A DNA stretch of 64,000 bases, taken from XYD12-FULL-36-8 sp964613805 (GTDB lineage: Bacteria; Bacteroidota; Ignavibacteria; Ignavibacteriales; Ignavibacteriaceae). The stretch spans positions 62,001 through 126,000 of the forward strand of contig CAZTJF010000007.1 of NCBI GenBank assembly GCA_964613805.1, given 5' to 3'. A program made the position numbers and the translations under genes. Shown one piece after another: positions 7,478 to 16,307 of this stretch; within the stretch, counting starts at the first letter, position 1; each line of letters opens with the position of its first letter. The notes below the pieces were generated by a model, which searched no databases, was not told the origin of the DNA, and was given only the letters and a program-made list of their open reading frames with translations.

Positions 7478-8812
7478 TTAACCTACCACCACATTACCTT
7501 TGGGGTAATAATATCTTTTTATTTGGGGTTTACCTATGAGGGAGTAACCAATTGCTAAAGGTCCTATTCTTCCTACAAGCATGGTTATAATTATTAATAT
7601 CTTTCCCAAAGGAGAAAGACTTGATGTAATTCCCATTGAAAGCCCAACAGTACCAAGTGCCGAGGTTACCTCAAATAATAATTGAATTATTGAAAACTTT
7701 TCGCTGATGGTCAACACAAAAACAACTAACAGAAGATATACTGCAGCTAGAATTGTAATTGCAATTGCTTTTTCAACAACAGAAAGTGATATTCTTCGGC
7801 TAAATACACATATCTCATCTCGGTTGCCAATGACTTTCTTAACAAACAAAAGAATGATTCCAAAAGTTGAGGTTTTAATTCCACCGCCTGTTCCTCCCGG
7901 TGAAGCACCTATGAACATTAGAAAAACCAAACAAAGAAGACTTAGGGCATTCATTGAGCCGATATCGACAGAATTAAATCCTGTTGTTGTTGAGGCAGAA
8001 ATAGCTTGGAAAGTAGCTGCATATATTTTCGAGTCTAAAGAATTCACATTAGATTTGTTGTCTGCGGTCAAGAATAAAAAAAGCGATCCTCCAACCATCA
8101 AAACAAAAGTTATTAATAAAACCAACTTAGAGTGATCGGTTAATCGAGTTGGATATTTTCGTTTGAATTTTTGAACAATATATTGTGAGACATCATACAA
8201 AACAAAAAAGCCAATTCCGCCGGCTATTGTAATTATTGCTATGATTAAATTGGCTGAAAAGTCGTTTGCATAAAAAGTAAAACTATCCGAATACAATGAA
8301 AATCCAGCCGTACAAAAAGCCGATATGGAATGAAAAACTGCCGAGTAGAGAGATTCTGCCAAAGGATACTGTTCTAAAAAAATAAACATAAGAACTAGAG
8401 CACCTATAAATTCGAATAATACTGTGAATAGAATTACAGCTTTAATAAATCTTTTAAGATCAATAGTTGCCGGGCGGGCTACTGACTCATTCAATAGTTG
8501 TTTACCATTTATTGTAAACCGGTAACCTAATGTAATTGAAATGAATGCAAAAAAAATCATGTATCCCAATCCGCCAACCTGTACAAGAGTTATAATCACC
8601 ACTTGACCAAATGTGGAATAATAAGATCCCGTATCAACCACAGCAAGACCGGTTGTGCTAACGGCAGAGGCAGCGGTAAACAATGAGTCTAAAAATGATG
8701 AATATTGATAATTAGCAGATGAGAATGGTAAGGATAATAAAATTGCTCCCAACAGAATTACTGCAACGTAACCTAATGATAGTGTTTGTACCGGAGTTAC
8801 TCTATTTTTCAT
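7478..8812 (-). CDS. TrkH/KtrB family potassium uptake membrane subunit
   Basis: A multi-pass K+ translocating subunit (444 aa). It has the four pore-loop repeats of the family, each with a filter glycine: SAVSTTGLAVVDTGSYY, SAFCTAGFSLY, ASTTTGFNSVDIGSM and SALGTVGLSMG. The motif PGGTGGGIKT marks the gating loop before the last helices. About ten hydrophobic segments are evident. It is paired with the RCK subunit downstream and is divergent from a KdpD/KdpE-like two-component system, so it is a plausible target of that system. Confidence 0.93.
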   Translation of the reverse strand: MKNRVTPVQTLSLGYVAVILLGAILLSLPFSSANYQYSSFLDSLFTAASAVSTTGLAVVDTGSYYSTFGQVVIITLVQVGGLGYMIFFAFISITLGYRFTINGKQLLNESVARPATIDLKRFIKAVILFTVLFEFIGALVLMFIFLEQYPLAESLYSAVFHSISAFCTAGFSLYSDSFTFYANDFSANLIIAIITIAGGIGFFVLYDVSQYIVQKFKRKYPTRLTDHSKLVLLITFVLMVGGSLFLFLTADNKSNVNSLDSKIYAATFQAISASTTTGFNSVDIGSMNALSLLCLVFLMFIGASPGGTGGGIKTSTFGIILLFVKKVIGNRDEICVFSRRISLSVVEKAIAITILAAVYLLLVVFVLTISEKFSIIQLLFEVTSALGTVGLSMGITSSLSPLGKILIIITMLVGRIGPLAIGYSLIGKPQIKRYYYPKGNVVVG

Positions 8813-8897
8813 TTTACTATTACTTAATCATTAAAAATTCACGCTGATAAATCGTAAACCGCAGAATCAATTCCAAGATTTTTCTCATTTCTTTATA

Positions 8898-8946
8898 AAT
8901 TCTTTATACGGGTGAGTATTTTTTTATGGAATTCTTATACACGGTG
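8898..8946. promoter_or_regulatory. Direct repeat in the ktrB/kdpD-like divergent promoter region
   Basis: Two related 17-mers, AATTCTTTATACGGGTG (8898-8914) and AATTCTTATACACGGTG (8930-8946), lie 32 bases apart, about three helical turns. They sit in the 272-base region between the K+ transporter and the sensor kinase. A tandem TTATAC-type site with a G/C tail resembles a KdpE/OmpR-family operator. I infer autoregulation or transporter control. Confidence 0.35.
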
Positions 8947-9084
8947 CTCCGGTTTTTGAATATTTTTGTCCTGGAGAATATTTTACCTTAAAAGTATTTG
9001 CAATCTGTTTATTAGTTTTGAACTATGTTTACATGCATAATGCGATAATGATTTTTTTAGATGGTTTTATTGAAGGCAAATAAA

Positions 9085-10668
9085 ATGAAATATGAAATAA
9101 GCACACAAGGAAGCAATAGCACTAAAATTTTTCCATCCAGCCATACATCAGGTCATAATAAATTTTCAAATATCTTTTTACGAATCTGGCGTTCTCAAAT
9201 CACCAAATATTTCTTATCTCTTTTAATAATATCAGTTACTGGAATCATCTTATATTTTGTGAAAGCACACATTGGTTATCAAGCAGTTTCATTAGTTTTT
9301 TTATTTATTGTGTCACTTTTACCTCTATTAAACTTCAGGCCCGGACAAATATTTCTTGCCGCAGTGATGAGCGCATTCATTTGGAATTTCTTTTTCATTC
9401 CGCCCTCGTTTACGTTTAGAATTGGGAAAATTGAAGACGTACTGATGTTCGCAATGTATTTTGTTATTGCGTCCGTCTCGGGATTACTAATTTCGCGGAT
9501 ACGAATGCAGCAACTGATGCTTCACCAAAGGGAAAAGAAAACCGCCGCATTATATAATCTAACACGACATCTTTCGGCAGCTCAAAGCCTCGATGATGTT
9601 ACAGAGTTTTCTATTCGCCAGCTTAACGAGACATTCCGAGCCGAAGTAGCTTTTATTTATGCTGCTGATGACAAGTCCTTGAATAAGCTTCCTCATCCCT
9701 CCAGCTTATTTAAAATAGATGATGCAGAGTGGAATATTGCACAATTAGTTTTTTTAAGCTCGGAAAGCGTGGGCAGATTTACAGATGCAATTCCCTCGAT
9801 ATCGCAAATTACTTACATGCCGCTTTTTACTAAAGATAGAAAGCTCGGTGTTGCAGGACTCCTTTTCCCGGATAATTCGACTTTAGATGAAGAAATGCAA
9901 TCTTTACTTCATACATTTCTTTCACAGATAAGCATAGCCATTGAGCGAGAATACCTGAAAGACTTAGCAAAGCAAAATCTTGTAATCGTGGAATCGGAGA
10001 AATTATATAAAACCCTCTTTGATTCTATTTCGCACGAACTGAAAACACCTATCACTACAATTCTTGGAGTAACCACTTCACTTAAAGATGAAAAAATAGT
10101 GAAGAAACAATCTGTATTCTATCGTCTGATTGACGAAGCAAATATTGCTGCTGAAAGATTAAAAAGATTAGTAGAAAACCTGCTTGATATTACAAGGTTA
10201 GAAAGCGGCATTCTAAAATTAAAAAAGGAGTGGCATTCAATTGAAGATCTGATAAACTCTGCTTTTTACAAAATAAAAACAGAAGCCACTGGGCATGTTT
10301 TTAATTTCCACATTGAAGAAAATATTGGGCTATGCAATTTTGACTATCCCCTTCTTGAGCAGGCATTAATCAATATTATACATAACTGTATTATGTACAC
10401 GCCTGCCGAGGGTAAAATTGATATCAGTGCAGAAAGAAAAGAAGATAAAATAATTATTACGATATCCGATAACGGCAAGGGATTTCCAAAAGAAGAATTA
10501 AACAATATTTTCAAGAAATTTTATCGTATCCCCGGAACCAAAGCTGGTGGTACAGGCTTAGGTCTTTCCATTGCAAAAGGATTTATAGAAGCTCACGAGG
10601 GAACGATTACTGCAAAAAACAATAAGTCGGGCGGCGCAGAATTTATAGTTTTACTTCCAATAAACTGA
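9085..10668 (+). CDS. KdpD-like sensor histidine kinase lacking the KdpD/USP N-terminal domains
   Basis: A membrane sensor kinase. Domains in order: a DUF4118 four-helix membrane domain (about 40-140, with FIWNFFFIPPSFTF), a GAF-like domain (about 155-295), a HisKA domain with phosphoacceptor His in SISHELKTP, and a HATPase_c domain with an N-box-like LINIIHNCIMYTP, DNGKGF and GTGLGLSI. Classical KdpD (about 890 aa) has an extra N-terminal Walker-A sensor domain plus a USP domain, which are absent here. I choose the ATG at 9085 because GAAGG lies 8 nt upstream; the ATG at 9061 lacks one. No kdpFABC is in the window; ktrAB is the divergent neighbour. Confidence 0.85.
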   Translation: MKYEISTQGSNSTKIFPSSHTSGHNKFSNIFLRIWRSQITKYFLSLLIISVTGIILYFVKAHIGYQAVSLVFLFIVSLLPLLNFRPGQIFLAAVMSAFIWNFFFIPPSFTFRIGKIEDVLMFAMYFVIASVSGLLISRIRMQQLMLHQREKKTAALYNLTRHLSAAQSLDDVTEFSIRQLNETFRAEVAFIYAADDKSLNKLPHPSSLFKIDDAEWNIAQLVFLSSESVGRFTDAIPSISQITYMPLFTKDRKLGVAGLLFPDNSTLDEEMQSLLHTFLSQISIAIEREYLKDLAKQNLVIVESEKLYKTLFDSISHELKTPITTILGVTTSLKDEKIVKKQSVFYRLIDEANIAAERLKRLVENLLDITRLESGILKLKKEWHSIEDLINSAFYKIKTEATGHVFNFHIEENIGLCNFDYPLLEQALINIIHNCIMYTPAEGKIDISAERKEDKIIITISDNGKGFPKEELNNIFKKFYRIPGTKAGGTGLGLSIAKGFIEAHEGTITAKNNKSGGAEFIVLLPIN

Positions 10669-10675
10669 AATTTAT

Positions 10676-11365
10676 ATGACAGCACAAAACACAATTGTTA
10701 TAATTGACGATGAGTCACAAATTAGAAAAATCCTCACTATTACTTTAGAAGCTCAAGACTTTAAAGTGGTAGAAGCGGCAAAAGGAAAAGACGGAATTGT
10801 AGCTGTGGCAAACTATCATCCGCAATTAGTTATTCTTGATCTTGGTTTGCCTGACAAAGATGGTTTTGCCGTCCTTTCGGAAATTCGAACTTGGACTGCT
10901 GTCCCGGTAATTATTCTTTCAGTTAGGGAATCTGAAGACAGCATAGTTAAGGCATTAGATCTTGGCGCCGATGATTACATAACAAAACCATTTAACTCAA
11001 AAGAACTTATTGCAAGAATTCGTGCGAATATCCGCAGAGTTCAGCAAGCCGGCAATGAAGAAACTGTTACAAATGGAAATTTGAAAATAGATTTTGTTAA
11101 GCGGCTCGTTTATAAAAACAACAAAGAATTAAAGCTGACCAATATCGAGTACTTGCTTTTATATATGTTCTTTAAAAATATTGACAGGGTTCTGACTCAT
11201 AATTTTTTACTAAAGGAAGTCTGGGGACCAACTCATACAGAGGACACACAATATCTCCGGGTGTTTATCGGACAGTTAAGAAAAAAAATAGAAGACGATT
11301 ACTCCAAACCCGAATACATTGTTACAGAAGCCGGGGTTGGGTATAGAATGAGGAATGTGGGGTGA
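10676..11365 (+). CDS. KdpE-like OmpR-family response regulator
   Basis: A two-domain response regulator. The receiver domain (1-120) has acidic Asp11/Asp12, phosphoacceptor Asp55 (ILDLGLPD) and Lys104 (ITKPF). The C-terminal winged helix (about 130-229) ends with the OmpR-type TQYLRVFIGQLRKKIED and GVGYRM. The sequence resembles KdpE closely. It starts 7 bases after the kinase stop and is the cognate partner. Likely targets are the divergent Ktr operon and its own promoter. Confidence 0.9.
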   Translation: MTAQNTIVIIDDESQIRKILTITLEAQDFKVVEAAKGKDGIVAVANYHPQLVILDLGLPDKDGFAVLSEIRTWTAVPVIILSVRESEDSIVKALDLGADDYITKPFNSKELIARIRANIRRVQQAGNEETVTNGNLKIDFVKRLVYKNNKELKLTNIEYLLLYMFFKNIDRVLTHNFLLKEVWGPTHTEDTQYLRVFIGQLRKKIEDDYSKPEYIVTEAGVGYRMRNVG

Positions 11366-11380
11366 AATATTCATTCTCTT

Positions 11381-11470
11381 TTATAAGTTAATTCCCTCCG
11401 CAGCAACTAACACCGTGTAAGAAATTATATCATCAACTTTAAAGGTGAGTTTGGGGAAGAAGGATTTCAT
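11381..11470 (-). pseudogene. Possible gene fragment (29-codon frame)
   Basis: On the minus strand an ATG at 11470 opens 29 codons ending at 11383-11381. The product starts MKSFFPKLTFKVDDII and ends in AAEGINL. It lies between the end of the response regulator and the stop of the GHKL ATPase gene. It has no recognisable family and no strong ribosome site. It could be the tail of a gene lost when the island to its right was acquired, or chance. The call is weak. Confidence 0.2.
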
Positions 11471-11480
11471 CAATTATATA

Positions 11481-13256
11481 TTAAAGTTCAAAATCCGATT
11501 CAAATAAAAAAGCCTCAAGATCTTCTGCCGCTAAGTCTAGTACATCGGATGTGACCCTATCAATTTCATTACTTATGAAATCTGAGGATAAATTAACATC
11601 TGTCTTGCCTATTGCATATATCGATTCTTTCACTATAATATCAATATATCGCTGAAAAAGATATTCTCTCCATCTTGCTGATTTATCACCTTCCTTTTCT
11701 AAAATCATACTTGCCAATTTCTTTGAGGTATTAATCCAATATATGCCATTTTTAAAGTCGATGTTCCTTTGATATATCGCTGATTCTCTAGCATCTATTT
11801 GAAAAGGCTCATTTGTGTTTGAAAATGGATCGGGATCGCTACCTGAAATTTTAACTTCTGGAAAACCACTGGCTCTTTTTTTCTGATCACCTCCCGAGGA
11901 TCCTGATCTCTTTTGAGTTTCACTCTTACTGGGAGAACTATGCTTATTTACTAAAGTTTTCCATTCTGAATTATCATTACCATCAATCCCATAATTGCCA
12001 AGTCCGGCAAGTCTCTCTTTTATAAGTTTTTGTAAAAATCTATTTTTCCATTTATTAAGCAACTTATTAAATTCTGATGTTTGCAGTAAATTTCTTTTTT
12101 TACTTTCTTTTCTTGCAATTTCTTCCATTTTATTACTTAACTCTTCGATACAGTCTTTTACCCAATATAATAACGCTTTGGTTTTTGTACTTGGTACAAA
12201 TTTACTTCTATCATTAGTAACATAATCCTCATCTTCCATAATTTCTGCGTAACACTCTCCATAAATAAATTCACTATACATAAACGACTTGAAACTGCCC
12301 AACTCATCAACCTCGTAATTTGCAATAACCCCAACCTCTCCCAAAAAATCAATACTATTAATGCCCCTATATTTATTCCTTCTCAATGGTTCTTCAGAAG
12401 TAAATAACGTTAGAGTTATAGGGGAATTTTTATACATTAATATTTTTTCGTCGTCGATTAATATTTCTCTTGGGCAAGTATACTTATAAGGACCCTCAAA
12501 CCCCTTTTTGGCCAAAAGAGGTGGTTTTATTAATTGCTTGGGTTTGTAGTTCTCCCCAATAACAATATAGACTTTTTTTCTTTGAATAATTCTTCGAACT
12601 TGGGGGTGAATAACAAGGTTTTCAATTAAAGAGGATAAGTTATTTGTCTTATGAATTTTTTTGGGACCATCTCCTCTAACAATAGTAAATCTTTTATTTT
12701 CCAATAACATTTCATGTATAAAATCATATACCCCCTTATTTTTTTCAAATCCGGAGAGTAAGATGGCTTCATCTAATGTTGTTTTAATATTGTCCATATT
12801 ACGATCAAAACCGTATTCTTTACTTTCGTTAAAGCCAAAAGCGTTTAATCTACCATCACGATATGTAATTATGCTTGATGTTTTAAACATTTCACGCATA
12901 TAAAACTTACCACCATTACCATGTCCGCCTAAAACTTTTGCGTCTTTTATCGTTTCATCATTTAATCTTCTAGCTGCAGTTCTATCAAACCATATTTTGA
13001 ATGCTTTATCAATTTTAGCTCTACTAAGCCCAACCAAGTCTAACACTTCTATGGACTTTATTGTATTATTATTAGAAATTTTTAAAATTATAAAAATAAA
13101 TTGTTTTTCATCTGGTGTGTTTTCTATACTGTAGGCATCAACCGAATTCTTAATCAATTCAGCAATACCTTTTGAATGATCAAATTTGAATTCTTTTCCT
13201 AATAAATCTAGTACTGCAGTAGCATCAATTTGATGTTTCTCAACCTTTATATCCAT
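11481..13256 (-). CDS. GHKL (HSP90/MORC-like) ATPase of an accessory three-gene system
   Basis: A 591-aa protein with an N-terminal Bergerat-fold ATPase. The N-box is IAELIKNSVDAY (31-42, Asn37), the G1 position reads DLVGLS (73-78) and the G2 lid is GGHGNGGKF (110-118). G1 is degenerate compared with the usual DNGxGM. The middle region (about 200-420) would be the transducer. A low-complexity Ser/Lys/Gly linker (about 440-470) leads to a C-terminal helical domain with YWINTSKKLA and WREYLFQRYIDIIV, seen in GHKL proteins of defence islands. It abuts the 196-aa gene without a gap, so stoichiometric expression is expected. A role as phage-defence effector or switch is inferred from architecture and location. 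Confidence 0.75.
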   Translation of the reverse strand: MDIKVEKHQIDATAVLDLLGKEFKFDHSKGIAELIKNSVDAYSIENTPDEKQFIFIILKISNNNTIKSIEVLDLVGLSRAKIDKAFKIWFDRTAARRLNDETIKDAKVLGGHGNGGKFYMREMFKTSSIITYRDGRLNAFGFNESKEYGFDRNMDNIKTTLDEAILLSGFEKNKGVYDFIHEMLLENKRFTIVRGDGPKKIHKTNNLSSLIENLVIHPQVRRIIQRKKVYIVIGENYKPKQLIKPPLLAKKGFEGPYKYTCPREILIDDEKILMYKNSPITLTLFTSEEPLRRNKYRGINSIDFLGEVGVIANYEVDELGSFKSFMYSEFIYGECYAEIMEDEDYVTNDRSKFVPSTKTKALLYWVKDCIEELSNKMEEIARKESKKRNLLQTSEFNKLLNKWKNRFLQKLIKERLAGLGNYGIDGNDNSEWKTLVNKHSSPSKSETQKRSGSSGGDQKKRASGFPEVKISGSDPDPFSNTNEPFQIDARESAIYQRNIDFKNGIYWINTSKKLASMILEKEGDKSARWREYLFQRYIDIIVKESIYAIGKTDVNLSSDFISNEIDRVTSDVLDLAAEDLEAFLFESDFEL

Positions 13257-13847
13257 TTATGACCCCACTTTGGTTAATTCATTAAATTTATTTTTAAGAA
13301 AGGAGGAATATTTTTCTAGCCTTATTCCTATTTTCTTTTCAATTTTTTTATACTGACTAATAAAATTGTCTATTGTTTTAATGTTACCCAGTAATTCAAG
13401 GTTTCTTGTTCGAACAGTTGCTTTAAAGAATTCATAAAAATCCCTATCAATTATTTTTGTTTCTCCACTAGAAATAAACATTTTATAACCTTGCAGATAT
13501 ACTAGCCTGTTTATTTCTCTTTGCATTATAAAATCTGTTCTGTCTTCACTTTGTACCTTATTACCCTCAATAATCTCTTTTAATTCCCGTCCTTTTGACA
13601 GACCGGTATCAGTCAAAACACATTTTCTTTGAGAAATTTTTAAGAACCCTTCAGGTATTAATTGGTACATAGTTCTTCTAATAGTATCTGTGTCGGGATA
13701 TTTAGGATAATATCTTATTTGAAATTCTTTGGGAAAAACTTTGAACGATTCAACCAAAATATCTTCATATCTAATATTGTTTTTCATGGCAAGAGTCATA
13801 TTAAAAATTACGTATAGTATCTTCTGTTTCTTGGTAATTTTAACCAT
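13257..13847 (-). CDS. Hypothetical protein, probable winged-helix, middle gene of the GHKL cassette
   Basis: A 196-aa basic protein I cannot place in a named family. The first 90 residues look like a winged helix: NIRYEDILVESFKVFP (helix), DTDTIRRTMYQLIPEGFL (possible recognition helix and strand) and ISQRKCVLTDTG (wing). The rest is helical, with a possible coiled coil at the C-terminus (about 150-190, ISQYKKIEKKIGIRL). Its ATG overlaps the stop of the 812-aa gene by one base (TAATG) and its stop abuts the ATPase start, so the three proteins are probably made together and may form a complex. Confidence 0.6.
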   Translation of the reverse strand: MVKITKKQKILYVIFNMTLAMKNNIRYEDILVESFKVFPKEFQIRYYPKYPDTDTIRRTMYQLIPEGFLKISQRKCVLTDTGLSKGRELKEIIEGNKVQSEDRTDFIMQREINRLVYLQGYKMFISSGETKIIDRDFYEFFKATVRTRNLELLGNIKTIDNFISQYKKIEKKIGIRLEKYSSFLKNKFNELTKVGS

Positions 13848-16285
13848 TATTTTACTGTTATAAATTTATTATCGATTATAATGAATCTATCATCATCATT
13901 TAGGAGAAATTCAAGTTCATCATAATTTATATCTATAAATTCCTGATTAATAAATGAATTTAGTTTATCTAATGACCACATTGTGGAAGTATTTAATAAT
14001 AGGTTATAACATTCATTAAGAATTACCTTTGAATCTTCCGACTGAATTTGAAAATTAATATAAGACAGTTTATTGCCTATAATTTTAATATACCTATCCT
14101 TTTTTATTTTTGATTTATCTGTACTATCAAGTGTTAGCCCAATGTCTTTCAACAACCATAGAAGCTCGTCCCAATAAATTTGTTCTTTTGAGTTAAATAA
14201 AATGCACCTTACTATTTTTACAGTAGACCACCTTTTGGAAACAACAAACGCTTCGATAAAATTATTATCATCAAATAAAACCAGAATTTTACATTCATTT
14301 ATATAATCCACAAGCTGATCTATTGGGATTGTATTCTCAAAATACTTTATTATTTGGCTTATTCCCGAACTTGGAAACAACTCATAGTCAATTAAATTGG
14401 TTAAATAGGACTCGTTTCTTGCTAAAAAATGTAGATTCTCCCTGTGAGTCGTTCTTAAACCAAAGAAACCACCTGAATAATTAAACAAAAATGCCAGTGA
14501 GTTGAGTATGCAGTTTATTCCCTCAATTCGCGAAAATCTTTTTTTTGATATTTCCTTTTGTATCTCTGTAAAATGCTTGGGGCATGGATTTATTGAAAAA
14601 ATGTTCTTTATTTCATCTGATATTTTTAGCCTTTCTGTGATTCCAAAATTAATTAAACCGAAATTGAAAAAGCCAAGATCAATTATTTCTTGATCTGATC
14701 TTATGATGTGTACTAATTCGTATTTAGATCTCAACTTGGGAAACTTTGGTGAAACATATTCTAATAACTCAACAACATTAGTTTGTCTTTGAGATTTATT
14801 TATAGCTTCCTTAATACTATCACAAATATTTTTCCATTGTTCTCTGGGATAACTGAAGTGTTTTTCTAATCCAAAGACATATCTATCAAATTGGATTATC
14901 TCTCTGTTTTGCTTAATATTTGAAATAACAGAGGTAAAATCTTCATACTTGTTATTCAAAGCATAATTTTTCTTTATTATATCTAATATTGAAGTAATAT
15001 CTAAAGGATTAGTGCTGCCCGCCAAAATATTTTTAGTGATTTCTTGCAATGAACCAAGCTTTATTATACAATACTTCCCTTCAACATAAATGAATTTAAA
15101 GTTTTGAGATGAAATCAAAATTTTAAATAGCAATAATTTGTCGAGACTATTGGTAATGTTATTTGCTATGAATATATCTTCAGCAGAGATTTTTGAGTAA
15201 GGAAATTCGGTGTTAGATAAAATTTTATAAAGAGAAATAATCCGAATGTTTTCTCTTAGATTTCTATGCAAATACTGATCAAATGCTTTTGACAAAAAAC
15301 CTCTAAATGGGACTTCTTCAAAAATCTCTGCCAAAATCCCAAGATAAATTTTTTTGTCATACTCTCTTTTTATTAATGGATAGTCTTCCAATCTTTCAAA
15401 AGCTATAGCTTCCGGATGGATTAAAATTATACTTAGGAATTGTTTTCTATAGAATTCAACATGTGTTTGTATTTTAAATTTTATCTGTTTTATAACTCTG
15501 TCGATAATTTGACGAATTCTTTCTCTTGTAATCTCATATTCATCGGCAACAAATTGAAGCGAATTAATTTCTTTATCTCCCCATCTTTTTATAACTATAC
15601 CCAAATCTCTTTGAGATAGTTCTTTTAAAGAGAGATCGATTAAATCTAGGATAGGCATTTTTTTATCAGAATACATATGCACAAGTTCTTTTGCGTCCTT
15701 TTTCAGCAAATTCAATATCATTTCTTTTGTATCCAGATATGTCTTTCTCCCCAGATTTTTTGTTTTCTTAAAGATGTTTGGATTGATTTCAGAAATATTT
15801 TTTATGGTTTTTATGTGCGGATTATCAGCTAGAAATCTTTTTAATCTTGTACTGATTGGCAATTTTTTAAGCAACAAATCAGAAATTTCGTCAAACTTAT
15901 TTTTCTCTTCTGGTGATAATAAACCCAGTACGGAATCAGTTAATTCCATACATTCATTTTTGTCCTCTGAATTCTTATTAAGGCTTTTTGTTATATCATA
16001 GCCTTCTGATACAATGAAATTTCTTATTTCTTTTTGGGCATCCGATATACTTTTTATGCCACAATTCCTAAAAATCAATATTTTATTATAGTTGGTATTT
16101 AATACGTCTGTCAAATATTTAAAATGTCTTTCGCTAATCACATGATAAAATCTCACATTAAATTTAATTTTATCAATAGGAATATTAGTTAAGAATGAAT
16201 TTTCATCTAATTTAATCCCTCTTTCTCCGATAAAAAAAGGAGAATTTTCAACGTGCGCTATCATTTCTCTATCAGTATCTTTCAT
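13847..16285 (-). CDS. Large protein with two alpha-CTD-like repeats and a sigma region 4-like HTH
   Basis: An 812-aa protein. Residues about 38-96 resemble the RNA polymerase alpha C-terminal domain (FNVRFYHVI, later RNCGIKSISDAQKEI). Residues about 142-194 repeat the pattern (STRLKRFL, IKTIKNI, KNLGRKT). Residues about 217-271 resemble sigma-70 region 4 (LSQRDLGIVIKRWGDKEI, then EITRERIRQI as recognition helix). The remaining 540 residues are novel to me and mostly helical. The domain set suggests contact with promoter DNA or RNA polymerase. It starts 22 bases after the VapC stop and is probably in the VapBC transcript. A defence or transcription-monitoring role is inference. Confidence 0.7.
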   Translation of the reverse strand: MKDTDREMIAHVENSPFFIGERGIKLDENSFLTNIPIDKIKFNVRFYHVISERHFKYLTDVLNTNYNKILIFRNCGIKSISDAQKEIRNFIVSEGYDITKSLNKNSEDKNECMELTDSVLGLLSPEEKNKFDEISDLLLKKLPISTRLKRFLADNPHIKTIKNISEINPNIFKKTKNLGRKTYLDTKEMILNLLKKDAKELVHMYSDKKMPILDLIDLSLKELSQRDLGIVIKRWGDKEINSLQFVADEYEITRERIRQIIDRVIKQIKFKIQTHVEFYRKQFLSIILIHPEAIAFERLEDYPLIKREYDKKIYLGILAEIFEEVPFRGFLSKAFDQYLHRNLRENIRIISLYKILSNTEFPYSKISAEDIFIANNITNSLDKLLLFKILISSQNFKFIYVEGKYCIIKLGSLQEITKNILAGSTNPLDITSILDIIKKNYALNNKYEDFTSVISNIKQNREIIQFDRYVFGLEKHFSYPREQWKNICDSIKEAINKSQRQTNVVELLEYVSPKFPKLRSKYELVHIIRSDQEIIDLGFFNFGLINFGITERLKISDEIKNIFSINPCPKHFTEIQKEISKKRFSRIEGINCILNSLAFLFNYSGGFFGLRTTHRENLHFLARNESYLTNLIDYELFPSSGISQIIKYFENTIPIDQLVDYINECKILVLFDDNNFIEAFVVSKRWSTVKIVRCILFNSKEQIYWDELLWLLKDIGLTLDSTDKSKIKKDRYIKIIGNKLSYINFQIQSEDSKVILNECYNLLLNTSTMWSLDKLNSFINQEFIDINYDELEFLLNDDDRFIIIDNKFITVK

Positions 16286-16307
16286 ATTGTACTCATGAAA
16301 GAATTAT

